DNA of 64,000 nt, from assembly GCA_018873245.2 (NCBI GenBank), contig JAEMBT020000006.1, positions 7,585,855 through 7,649,854 of the forward strand. The letters are read 5' to 3'. A program made the position numbers and the translations under genes. The stretch comes from Archegozetes longisetosus. Lineage: Eukaryota > Arthropoda > Arachnida > Sarcoptiformes > Trhypochthoniidae. The notes beneath the pieces were generated by a model that saw only the letters and a list, made by a program, of their open reading frames with translations, made no database searches and had not been told where the DNA came from. Shown here piece after piece: positions 1-15,420 of this stretch (within the stretch, counting starts at the first letter, position 1; each line of letters starts with the position of its first letter).

Positions 1-63
1 TTAGTTGACGAGGAACAACCAAAATATTGAATTTATAATGATAAACAAAGACTCAGTTTCACT

Positions 64-82
64 GAGCCTGAGCCTCAGGCTC
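64..82. other. Short perfect hairpin upstream of FEM1C
   Basis: An 8-bp perfect stem (GAGCCTGA / TCAGGCTC) encloses a 3-nt loop about 280 bp upstream of the FEM1C start codon. It is more GC-rich than its surroundings. Function unknown. The rest of 1-359 is AT-rich with no gene seen, and presumably holds the promoter and 5' UTR. Confidence 0.35.
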
Positions 83-359
83 TTGGAATGTTGCTGGACC
101 TAGGCTAAGCTGGGGCTAGCTCAAGTGGATGGTTAGGAATTAGTATTGAAAGTTTTTAAATTTGACAGTTGCTCGTTTGCCAAATACCTCAATTATGCAA
201 TAGTCTATGAGACATGCGCACAAGTACGCATCAGTCATTTCCCTACAGCTTTTAATAAAATTATTTTTAATAAATATTTTTTTCTAATAATAACTAATTT
301 TAAAAACTATCAAGTCAATATTAGGTCTATTTATATTAAAATTATTTTATTCTAATTAA

Positions 360-4825
<4,466 letters not shown>

Positions 4826-4853
4826 TTACGAGTTTTGATTGAAGATCTGACGC

Positions 4854-4859
4854 AATAAA
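4854..4859 (+). terminator. Poly(A) signal of FEM1C
   Basis: Canonical AATAAA 28 bp after the FEM1C stop codon. The stretch from here to 5675 holds no gene; its distal part, from about 5286, is homologous to the region upstream of aldolase copy B. Confidence 0.6.
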
Positions 4860-5675
4860 GATCCATCAGATAACTTGTATGATGAGCTATAAATTTGTCA
4901 TTTTTGTATATTGTCAATTTAATTAATATTTTAACAAAGTTCAGTCATATGTGTAATTAAGTGGTAATACATGTGTTTAACGATCCGATACTGAATAAAA
5001 TTTATCAGAGTATTTATAATTACCAATTGATTAACATTCATATAAAAGTTCCTTTTCAAATATCTCGTCAAATATTGGGGTTTTTAGTTCTTCAAATTAT
5101 CTGTTTTGGCCTAGACCTTCAGTCAAATAAACTCTTAACTAGAGGAGTATTATGGCTTTAATGCAGAGCCTTTTCAACGATGCTTTGAAATTTAAAGTTA
5201 GCATACGGTAGAACTTATTTGTTTAGTCTGAATCGAGCTTAAATGTGAATATGATTGGCAACAAAATAAAGGCTAGAATCTATGCTAAGACCAAATCGAC
5301 AACATTGAAATTTTTGTAGTTATAAGTTAAGAAAACTTGAGCGGGCCAACTTGTGTCAACTTAATGACTGCTTAAATTTTAAAAATAGCTCCAAATAGTC
5401 TTTTAGAGATATACATTGCTTACGCAACCATAAATGCAAAGGCCAACAAAAATGTACAGTTTTTGAGATAAATTTTCAATAAGATTGAGATTCACTTCAA
5501 TATTAGATAAGAGAAGCTATATTAGTATGAGTTTAGGTTACACTAGAATGATAGCTTATCTATATCATAGGACACTATTAACGGTTCTAACTAAGAAGTA
5601 TTTAAGTTTTGTAATCATATTTGTTGATTCACAATAGTTTCAAAGTGTTGAAAAATTTCTACGAATTAAGTCAAA

Positions 5676-8600
5676 ATGTACAGGTATTGTATTTATTTTG
5701 TCGAGTTCAAACTAAAAGCAATTTGAGAACAATTTTAAATATTTTATTGAAAAATATCAATCAAACTATATTTATTCGCAATATATGACCAATTAGAGTG
5801 ATAGATCTACGCAGCGATACAGTCACTAAACCTTGTGCTCAAATGAGAGAAGCAATCGCAAATGCACAAGTTGGTGATGATGTATTTGGTGAAGACCCTA
5901 CTGTTAAAGGTTAGATTTTCAATTGAAGATCAACTCATTTTAAGCAATTTAAAATTGTGATTTTGCAGAACTTGAGAATTATGCAGCCAAATTGGTTGGG
6001 AAAGAGAGTGCACTATTTGTGGCGTCCGGCACGATGGCAAATTTGATTGCAGGTTAGACAAAATAACCAGTTTGTTCCGAGATTAACTCTTCAAATTCAT
6101 TATTTTCATAGTGATGTCACATTGTTGGCAAAGAGGAGCTGAAGTTTTATTAGGGGATCAGTCACATATCCATTTATTCGAACAGGGAGGGATTGCTGGT
6201 ATGAAATATTAAATATTTTTTAGATTTAGATAGAGTTTGAGCTATTACTCACAAAAGTATAAGATAAAATCAACAGGAACTATGATTAAGATTCATAAGA
6301 ATGATTATTAGTAGTGCGATCATATTATTGAATCTTATTTTATAACCACTACAATTTAAATAAAATACTTTCGATGCAATGGTTTGCAGCGAAAAAAGGC
6401 TTAATCTTAATCATTCACATGGAAACTAATTAGAATCTTATATTCAGTTTAGTAAGGAGTGTGACATACACACAAAACTTTTTTATTGCTTTTATATGAA
6501 CAGTTCATGAGATACGATCGGTTGATATTCTGGTCTTTTTGCTTTATTTTCCAAAATGACAGACACTAAATCTAATGATAGGTTTGTAGCAAAACATGAT
6601 TTCAAATATAGTATTTTTAAGGCAAGACTTCACATTTGTCACAAGTCCTTTAAAATGATTACGCGTTGAGAGCACTTTATATAAACTTAATAGTAATTTC
6701 TCAAATTTATACTCTTCGGGCTTAAATCGGAAAGTTCAGATATTATATAATGAAAATTTACAAGTTGACGGATCATGTTTTATACCGTGACTGACTATCC
6801 CATACAATCGTGAGGCAATTGTGAACCACATCAAAGTGCCCAAAGTCCATTTGAGGCACTGTGGCTGTCCTCAGGACACAATTGAATACTAGTTTTTGCC
6901 TTAATTACCCGTTAATCTTAAAGATGAACATAAATGATGAATAATTACATATAAACGAAGTTTCATAAGACATAAAAAGGAATCGATAGAATTATTTCAA
7001 ATTTCGTAAATAATTACAATCGATCTGATGAGCCGCAGGTATTTCAAACTTTCGCGTCAAACACCAATGCATTCATTCGAGAGAAGTTCAAATTGAAATT
7101 GAAATAAGAAATCAACTTTTACATAGAGTTAAATCAAAGTTATAATTTTAACTTTAAGAGATTTTTGTTAGTCTTGAAAAAATGACGCATCAATTTTTTA
7201 AATTAAACTATATTTGCATTCGTTTATTATCTTTAAGGTGAGAGTCATATAAAAGATTAAAATATTATGAAACCAATAAATTAAATACAAAACACTAATA
7301 AGTTTAATTATTTGTTACGATAAAAAATTAGAAGTTTTGTTCTTTTAATTGAAATCATTAGCGATAGCTAATGTTCACAGCCGTACTCTACAAAACAAAC
7401 CTGATGGTACGTTCAGTATTGAAGAATTGAAAGCGAAAATTCGCACTGAAATAAATCCACATTTCCCAAACACATCTCTGGTTTGCTTAGAAAGCACGCA
7501 TAATGTATGCAATGGGGCTCCACTTCCGATAGATTTCATCGATGAGGTAACATTGAATTAATGTTAAAATATATAGATTTAGTCCTAACCAATGCCTAAC
7601 CCTTATATAATTAAATGCATGTCTTATAAAATTGATAGAATTAGCGTATGATAGATTCAAATTTTAACCTGAATAAATTATTAAAATCGATTGATAATAA
7701 TGAATCAAAATATATTTTTGAAAAATTTGATTTCATGAATATTCACAATTTATACATTCATCAAATTTTAACTTTTTTCTTAACTGGTCATATAATCAAA
7801 ATTTCTGTGAAGTCTTTTTCAATAACATATTGATAAGTACGAGTGAGATCATTTTTATGACAATTATCAGTTAGGCAGGTCAATTCAAATTTAATAACTA
7901 ACATTTTAATGGATCGAATGACTAATAGATATATTAAGAGAAATGCATTGAAAGTAGTAGTGCTCAATCCTTTTTTAAACGACGCTTCAAATCAAGTAAT
8001 TGTAGGACATCTTCAATTTTATCAATCGAGTAAAATTATCTTTCAATTTTAAAATCGAAAGACTTCATATGTTCGTCAATCAGCTGATGGCCTCTAATTT
8101 CAAATTTCATGGTTAGAGATTTTGCATTTTTTATAACTATTTCTATTATTTGTTAAGCGTTGTATTGACTTTCGCTGTGAGTTATGGAGATTTAAGTTTT
8201 CAAATTAGGGTAACTTCAGAGTGAGACACGACCTGAACACTGAACACATTTGTATTGTTCATAACACTCAGTGTTGTTTAAACTTCTTTGTATAACCAGT
8301 AATCTCGAATAACATTGAATATAAATAATTAGCTTAAAATGACAGCTTCTTTTGTTTTGTATTTCAATATGAAGTAAAATAATGTGTTCAAATAATACAC
8401 TTCAAAATTAAGTTCAGATTTATTTTAATTACGAATTTATAGACAAAAACTAATTACTATTATGATCTCTTAAAATAAATGAAAACTTCATAAGTTTGCG
8501 AACAAAAACAACAAAATAGAAACTATAATTTAATTATGAAATTACGAACTAAGGTATGTGCAATTGCTAAATCACATAATTTTGGAGTACATATTGATGG

Positions 8601-9793
8601 CGCGAGACTTTTTAACGCTTCTGTTAAATTAGGCGAATCTGCTGCTAGAATTGTGAAAAATTGTGATTCCGTTTCTATTTGTTTATCAAAGGTTTGCGAC
8701 TCATTCAAATTATCAATTATATACAATGTTCCTTACATTATAATACAATTTGTTTAAGGGGTTGGGATGTCCTGCTGGAACACTTCTTGCAGGTTCTCAC
8801 GAATTCATAAATAGGGCGATTAGATGCCGTAAAGTGTTAGGTGGTGGTATGAGACAAATTGGCATTTTGGCTGCTGCTGGACTTTTCGCACTCAACAACA
8901 ATATTGATCGAATGAGGGACGACCACAAACATACGCAAATGATAGCACGAGGTATTGAAATGAGTGAAAATTTGACAAAACAGTTTCTCATAACTATTTG
9001 AATGTAGCGATTGCAGAACATGCAAAAAGTTGTGCAACAATTGACCTAAAAATGGTACAAACGAATATTGCTTACATGGATGTTGACCCCTCGTGGATGA
9101 GTGCTGCAGATTTATCATCTCGTTTGAAATTAGTAAGTTTTTTCTAAACAGTTTTGTGAACAACTTTTCAACTAATCCATTAATATTATAAAATATTTAT
9201 ATATTATCCCTTATTTTCAATTAAGTTGTACTACAATAATGAAAAACTTAACTATAATCAACAACTTATAAATTCAATTTCCGATGTATTGAAAACAAAG
9301 TTCAGAACTCTAATGAAGAGTTTTTTAATATTAATAATTTTGCTTAAGTTCATTAAAACAGTATTTCTCTTCTGTTTTGAATTGAACTTGAAAACAAACT
9401 TAGGAAAATGTTTCGCACGTATATCTGTGCAGTTGAAATAAATGAATTTGGCTTAAAACTAAATTACGATATTTTTCAGCAAATAAAGTGCAGTACAGAA
9501 AATGTAATTTTTTGGGTTTTTTACATTCCAACTTCATTCATAGACAGTATATAATATAGAAACAAATATTTTATACACGTTTCACAAATAATGAAATTAT
9601 TAATCTTTATATTTAATACCAGGTTTCAAATGAGGAAAAGACAATATTAGGAGAAAATTGCGTTATAGCAAAGATGAACGCCAAATCAGAAACGAGATTG
9701 AGATTCGTCTTACATCGAGACATATCGACTGAGGACACTCTACTGTTTATTGAAAAATTGAAGTTTATCTTTAATAATGAAGGCAAAAATTAA
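5676..9793 (+). CDS. Tha1: L-threonine aldolase, copy A (9 exons, intact)
   Basis: PLP-dependent enzyme of fold type I that cleaves threonine or allo-threonine to glycine and acetaldehyde. Exons: 5676-5683, 5797-5909, 5969-6052, 6112-6198, 7362-7546, 8554-8691, 8759-8951, 9008-9132, 9623-9793; all phases agree and total 367 aa, a normal family length. Visible motifs: [10 protein letters not shown] near the start, [22 protein letters not shown]-stacking His87 in [20 protein letters not shown] (His172, Asp174, Arg177), PLP lysine Lys205 in [17 protein letters not shown] (235-238), and [10 protein letters not shown] at the end. Exon 1 holds only 8 coding bases (ATG TAC AG); an in-frame TAA lies just upstream. 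Intron 7 is 56 bp and contains stops, so a naive ORF ends falsely at 9001. The usual Ser after MRQ is Ile239 here. Expression and start-exon use are inferred. Confidence 0.9.
6816..6884. other. Cloverleaf-like folded segment in aldolase intron 4 (unit 1)
   Basis: A 69-nt, relatively GC-rich segment can fold as a three-way junction. Outer stem CAATTGT/ACAATTG (6816-6822 with 6878-6884); first arm CCAC/GTGG plus AGTGCC/GGCACT (6826-6840 with 6855-6864); second arm GTCC-TCA-GGAC (6867-6877). The same segment is kept at 18730-18798 and 29293-29361. It does not match tRNA consensus boxes. Role unknown. Confidence 0.5.
7871..8111 (+). pseudogene. Exon-like block in aldolase intron 5, unit 1 copy (frameshifted)
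   Basis: The block is flanked by an acceptor (ATTATCAG) and a donor (G|GTTAG) and resembles an 80-codon phase-1/phase-1 exon, but here a single-base insertion in the AGTAAAATTATC region makes it 241 nt and breaks the frame. It is not aldolase sequence: aldolase exons 5 and 6 join directly at [15 protein letters not shown] do not recognise the protein (it contains [16 protein letters not shown] and [14 protein letters not shown]). Confidence 0.4.
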
Positions 9794-9979
9794 TGTTCTG
9801 AACGCATTACTGCGTAACAATTAGAAGCGATTCCAATTTTCTTCATCATTACTCACTCGTGACCACTCACGAGATCTATTCAATTCTGTTAATTCATTTG
9901 AAAACTTTTCAAAGCTTTCCAATTAATTTTCTAAAATAAGTCTCAAATTTTCAATTTATATATGTGTATTAAGAAAGTT

Positions 9980-9985
9980 AATAAA
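9980..9985 (+). terminator. Candidate poly(A) signal, aldolase copy A
   Basis: AATAAA about 190 bp after the stop codon of copy A. The matching position in copy C reads ATTAAA, and in copy B the whole region is deleted. Confidence 0.35.
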
Positions 9986-12960
9986 CTAGTTTATTTTTCT
10001 CATTTATGCCATGAGTTGATCGCCAGAATATTAATTCAAATTTTCTTTTCAACTATACTTCAATATTTGTATTCAGGTTAATGTTGACTAACTTCAACTT
10101 ATTTCATATGTTTACAAATTTGATCCGTCCAAACATTTATTCAAATCAAATTTTAAAAGTTATCTTGACTCAAAACTGATGAAATTGTTTCAATTAGGAT
10201 ATTAATACAACTCTAAATTAGAAATTATTGTTTTATTGTCATATTTGTTGTAATTACAACTTCAAGATAAAAGATACGAGTTTGAAAGTTCTCAAAAAGT
10301 TGGAGAAACGTCGCTTTTACAACTTCTAACTCGTCGACTCTAAATTTTGCTCTCAAATAATATCTATCGAAGCGATTCTTAAAAACTTATAAAAAAATCA
10401 GTTAATATTTTGAATGAATATTGCGAAATCAGTTGAAAGTAATGCTACGTTTTCCTTAATAACAGGTCATAAATATTATCAGAACATATAGTGGTCAAAA
10501 TGATATTTAGCAGAATATTAGACTAACTGAACCAATAATTAAGGTCACAACTGATTGAATCACTTCAAACTTAATCAAATTGAATGACTTACTTATATTG
10601 GGTATGAAATGTGCTCATTTCTAGTTGATACAATATAACAACAAACGAAATTATTTCTAATCAAATCTTTAATTTGTTCATTTGACTGAAGTGTTCAAAA
10701 TAGAAAACTAACTAATTAAACCATGATGAAATATAAATTTGGCAACAGGTCGATGTCGGTTTGTAGTGAATTCATGTTACGCCTCAATCTAAGTAAATAA
10801 AAATGATTTGTCTTTTTATAACACGAACAGCTAAATTAAGAGATTCATCTATAAAATGACTACTTTATACAATATGTTCGTTAATTCGTGTCCTATGTTT
10901 GAAGACTTAACTCGAAAACCATATAACACATTTTTATAAACAAAGATCGTTCTGAAAAGACAAGTTCAAATTTTGATGTCCCAAATTTTAACCAAATTAT
11001 ATATTGTTTGAGTTACAATAGTTCAAAGTGAAAAGTGACAATTTTTCTATGGTAGTTGTATCAACAATTTTTTGTGGTTATAATAAGTAATGATTGCCAA
11101 AATGGATTACATAAACTTAAATATTACGTTATAATAAGTTTAAATCCAATGTTCAATTATAAAATTAATAAATTTAAAAGTGTTATTAATAAAATTTGAG
11201 TATAAAATCGGTGCGTGAGATACATTTCTATTGTATAATACAATTAGTTGAGTGCTATCATGAGTTTAAATATTGTCTTTCAATAGAAGTTTTGTTTCGC
11301 ACTTGTTTTATATTCAAATTTGATTAATAACATTTCACATTTATTAGTTTTATAATTAAACGTTCAATTTAGATTAATAATGACACAATTTAACTTTATA
11401 CACTTTATTTTGGCAATTATCACTTTTATCACTTATAACTACGAAAAATCGTTTTAATACAGCTCCTTTAGAAAAGTTGTAAGTTTTTACTTTAAGCTGT
11501 TGCCATTTAAACAATTTTTAAGATAATTTCGTCAAAATTTGGGACATTCAAAATTAAACTCTTTTAAAAATGATACTCTATTCAAAAAATCTATAATTTA
11601 TTTTTGTAGTTATAATTTCTCAAATATAGAACACGAATTGAAAACATACTATAAACACAATTCTCATATAAGATTTGTTATTAACTGCTTCGTGCAGTCC
11701 TCAAATAGAGTGTTATGATCCATCCCAAATGCAGTGCACAAATAATTAGCGTTAGAGGTCTCTGCAAAAGGATTAACTTTAACAACCAATAGAAATTCCT
11801 AATTTTATTTAGTAGTAAAATTGAAAAATACAATAAAACATATATACATACTGCAAAAAATACTTTTTCAAGTTTAATAAAATATTTTAATTAAGGAAAT
11901 TGATTTACATAACAATTTTGTTCATTTAGGATATCACTATTAATTATTTTATTTTTGAGTCAAAAGTTCAACTCAATTTTCACGTGTTAAATACATTTTT
12001 GCCAAATATTAGAATCGATTTCTTTGAAAGAATTCGAAATGAATTTATGAAATTCAACTGAGTTATTATTGAAGTTATACTTCGAAATATTTTTTGTGCT
12101 CAGTCCAAATTAGCTTAATAGGAATAAGCCCAGTACGATAAGGGGACAGATGAAGGGGTGTGTGAACAGCTTTTTGAATAATATCAATTGTAATTTGAAT
12201 TGGAGAAATATTTTCTTTGAGGAGTTTTAATACATCATGTTTTTTACACTTTCATTAAGTTTTATATTTAAACGAGCCATATTTTTATTGTAATTTTATT
12301 TACCATTTGAAGTGAGGATTTATTGTACTGAAATATGTACTAGCTTTGTCAAAAATTGTGATAGAATTATGTACAAGTTTTGCTAAATTTTATTTCGAAG
12401 CCAGTTCTCGAATTGATTTTTACTATTCATCTCACTATCGATGAATATTTGTTCCGCTTCTTCAACGAAAGTCTTTTCAGAATCCGCATGAATAATAGAA
12501 TAGCGAGCTCCTTTTCCGAACGAAATTCTAAATCTTATTTAATGATTTTAAAATTTTGTATTTAGTGTAATTTTTGTGTAAAAAAGTTTTATCGATATAA
12601 ACGATACTAAGTTTGATCACTTTGTCGCTAATCTTTTTTTTTATAAAACAGTTTTTTGCACTTATTAATTTTATTAATTAGTTAACATCTTATAATACGT
12701 CTTGAATGATAATATTTATAATCCATTTTATTAGACAATTTATAAGTGGTTACGTCCACAATTTTTAAAAGGGAGGGGACTTCATCTATGGCTTTTGACT
12801 TTTCAAAAAACGCTGTTTATTGATGGAAACCCCTTTTTAAATTTAAAGTTACTAATTATATCATCAATTTTGTCAAAACCACTACTCTAAGTTATTTCTA
12901 GAATTAAGTATCTTAGTTTTTGAGTAAACTGCAACCATTTTTAGAAAAACATTATATATA
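9986..12960. other. Non-coding downstream part of unit 1
   Basis: AT-rich sequence with no gene seen. 9794-10900 aligns with unit 3 (33366-34750), and 11120-13560 aligns with unit 2 (21870-24760). The middle (9920-11120) is absent from unit 2, where the two flanks are joined at about 21871. The short ORF at 12380-12565 recurs at 22940-23125 but shows nothing recognisable. Confidence 0.6.
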
Positions 12961-13030
12961 CAATATAACTCCGTTAATACCAAGTCAAACGGACCGGACA
13001 AATCATCGTATTCATGGAACTTCGATATAA
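12961..13030. mobile_element. Transposon terminus-like sequence (unit 1)
   Basis: CAATATAACTCCGTTAATAC, preceded by TATATA, looks like a pogo/Tigger or mariner terminus; the unit 2 copy at 24151 is better preserved (CAGTATAACCCCGTTAATAC). An inner hairpin follows (GAAGT... with ...ACTTC in unit 1; CGAAGT/ACTTCG in unit 2). No matching opposite terminus was found. Confidence 0.4.
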
Positions 13031-13149
13031 TAAGTTTTACTTTCTGTTTCTTGCAAATAGCAGTATAAACTCGTTGTATTATAGCAATACTATTTGTACA
13101 AAGTTTAGGAGCCAAACCGATAGTAAGGTTTAAATTTCCTAGATTCAAG

Positions 13150-13483
13150 TTTCCTAGATCTTGAACCAATTACCGAAATATTGTTTCAATGAGTTTTGGA
13201 CTCTTAATGCGATGTGAGGTTGAGTATTATCATGTTGAAATCATACTTTATTCTTTCCAGTCATATCATTGCATTCTAACTGTTCATAGAACGACTGCAG
13301 GCAGTTATCAGTATATGAATATTTAACTTTTTTAATGTTGTCATCCGTTAATGTGGTATAATAGAGAATGATACGCGATTTTCTCAAGTCGTCTACTCTG
13401 TGATGTGACTGCAGATTGTTATAAATTCTGTAAATTGTCTCGTAATTCGGTGGTTTGAGCTTTTTAAACTTGAATTTTCTCAT
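13150..13483 (-). pseudogene. Mariner-family transposase remnant (unit 1)
   Basis: Read on the minus strand, the ORF starting at 13483 ends in LQSFYEQLECNDMTGKNKV, a stop follows, then the same register continues FQHDNTQPHIALRVQNSLKQ and YFGNWF. This matches the core of mariner transposases, where an Asp-containing HDNARPH block follows a short helical stretch. Only the middle of the catalytic domain is seen and it is interrupted, so it is a dead fragment. The same fragment is in unit 2 (24355-24670), so it predates the duplication. Confidence 0.6.
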
Positions 13484-13924
13484 AACTTTAATTATAGATT
13501 TATGTTTATGATAACTCAGTGCAATAAGTTAACATTGTTCATTATCGAAGACCGTTATTTTACCGTTTATTTTAAACGCTTTGACAAATTCGAATTCGCT
13601 TAACTACGCATAAAATTTATTTATAAGTTTTAAAATGACGTTCTATTTAATGAAACAAGTTCGCTAACACAAAAGATATGATCATCTCAAATTCTCTGTT
13701 TGTAATGATACACCCTATATTTTTAAAATATGTTATTAGATATGCTCATATGATCTTTGGAAGAAAGACCATCCAAATCAATTCGTAGTAGAAATTGGAA
13801 AATTATAATTCATCCTTTCTTATAGCTTCCTATATAAATATGACCAAGAATGCTCCTCTTAAGTGAATGGACAAACCTTTTAAATGTATTTTGCATATAA
13901 AGTATCTAATGTATAAATAATTTT

Positions 13925-15420
13925 CGTTATGGCCATTGCCAGCAACCAGGAGGTGCTGACACTGTCTTGAAACGGAAACTTCAGTAACTAAAAGTTTGGG
14001 GCAGCGGTCAATTATTGCATGATTAAGCTATATCTAATAAATGAATGGTTTAACATTAGGGTGACCAAGTGTCTCGCATTGTGCGGGATTGTCGGGTGAA
14101 TACGGGCTAATGGGTCTAAAGGGGTTCCTGACCCCTCAACCCCAAGTATGATATATCATTAGATTCAGTTCGTCAAGTTGAACTTTTTGATACCACACTT
14201 GACTACTTCCAACCCGAACCTGACCACTTCTGGACAACTCCCGACAGGAGTGGCTGATCCCGCCAAGTGATATATCATCGGACTCAGGAAATCGAACTGG
14301 GCATTTTGATACGTCCCTTGATCAATTATCATAAGTAGTTCTCGAGATATCCACCATTGTTTGGTTTAGTACCTCATAATGGATAAACCTGGATTCTCGA
14401 ATCGTAACCCAAACAAGCCTGATATGAACTAAGGGAGAATAAGTTAGGTCGCTTCGCGACCTAATCTATTATACATTGGTTTAAATAAGATTTGGCTTGG
14501 GTTACAACTTGGTAAAATCAGATTTACCCATTTTCGAGGGGGTTAGGTCTCGGTGGCCAGAAGTGGTCAGGTTGGGGTTGGAAGTAGTCAGGTTGGGGTT
14601 GGAAGTAGTCAAGTGTCGTATCAAAACGTCCAGCTCGGCGAACTGAATCCAATGATGTATTACACTTGGAGGTGGGGGGTCGGGAACCCCTTTAGACCCA
14701 TTGACCCGGATTGTCCCACATTTAGGATTTGTGTCCAGCATACGATATGCACCCCTTGCGGGACCGGAAATGTCATATATTTTAATATTTATCTTAACAG
14801 ATTTTCACTGTATATTTTTATTTAATACAAATAATGCAATTTTGTTGTCAACACGTTTCCGATTATCTGATACCTTGTTTTCATTCACATCGTGTGTAAC
14901 TCTTATAAAGTGCAGTTCTCAATCAAATCTTTAGTTTATATTTCAAATAACTGTTATTTCAAACTGTGATTTGTAACTTCAATCAGATTAAAACTCTTTA
15001 AAAAATTATAAGGGGCCAAAATCACTTTGTCCCGCATTTAACAGTTTTTGACTTGGTCACCCTATTTAACATACTTATAGTTGCCTTTTATGTCATCAAA
15101 TGATTTCTATGACGCTCAGATCAGTCAAACCAATCATTTGGTTTACTCAAAACAATTTAAGTCACAGGTCATAATGTTAATAGGAGTCATAGTGATCATG
15201 ACAGTTATGATTCAAATTGTTTTGAGTAAACGAAACGGTTGGCTTGACTGATCTCGGCGTCATAGATATGGTTTTATGATATAATATGAAGCTTTGAAGT
15301 GTTAAACCAATGATTAACCGTTTTCTTACACTTGACTTAATTATGCAATAATTGACCGCTGCCCGAAAATAGAATCTGAAACTTTTAGGATCCCACATCA
15401 GTAAGCAATAGCTGTGACGA
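13925..15420. mobile_element. Foldback element, unit 1 only, interrupted by a hAT element
   Basis: Two inverted arms meet near 15185. Left arm: GGGCAGCGGTCAATTATTGC near 14000, then (after the inserted hAT element) TATGACGCTCAGATCAGTCA and TTTACTCAAAACAATTT. The right arm is the reverse complement, ending in GCAATAATTGACCGCTGCCC near 15350. Unit 2 reads straight through the empty site near 25475. Without the nested element it is about 0.48 kb. It is non-autonomous; outer ends and TSD are not sharply defined. Confidence 0.7.
14057..15064. mobile_element. hAT-like non-autonomous DNA transposon
   Basis: Terminal inverted repeats TAGGGTGACCAAGT begin at 14057 and end at 15064. Both flanks carry the same 8-bp target duplication TTTAACAT (14049-14056 and 15065-15072), the hallmark of hAT transposition. 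Total length is 1008 bp. Inside are a second inverted pair (near 14100-14240 and 14545-14700, with GAAGTAGTCAGGTTGGGGTT repeated), and a perfect hairpin TTAGGTCGC-TTC-GCGACCTAA near 14443. No transposase is encoded; the short ORFs are repeat read-through. It lies in the left arm of the foldback element. Confidence 0.9.

Noticed and set aside
8536..8757. Reading the aldolase exon 6 ORF from the ATG at 8536
   Set aside because: The ATG lies in the intron; the real exon starts at 8554 after AAG, joining IDFIDE to VCAIAKSH.
8523..9163. Minus-strand ORFs across aldolase exons 6-8 (also in units 2 and 3)
   Set aside because: They lie opposite aldolase exons, which have family motifs on the plus strand; the reverse frames are shadows.
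5676..9793. Aldolase as a recent bacterial acquisition
   Set aside because: The gene has eight introns, its motifs fit animal threonine aldolases, and its base composition matches the surroundings, so recent transfer is not supported.
14502..14934. Overlapping ORFs with SSQVGVG and NPNLTTS repeats
   Set aside because: They are the internal GGTTGGGGTT-type repeats of the hAT-like element, with no transposase similarity.
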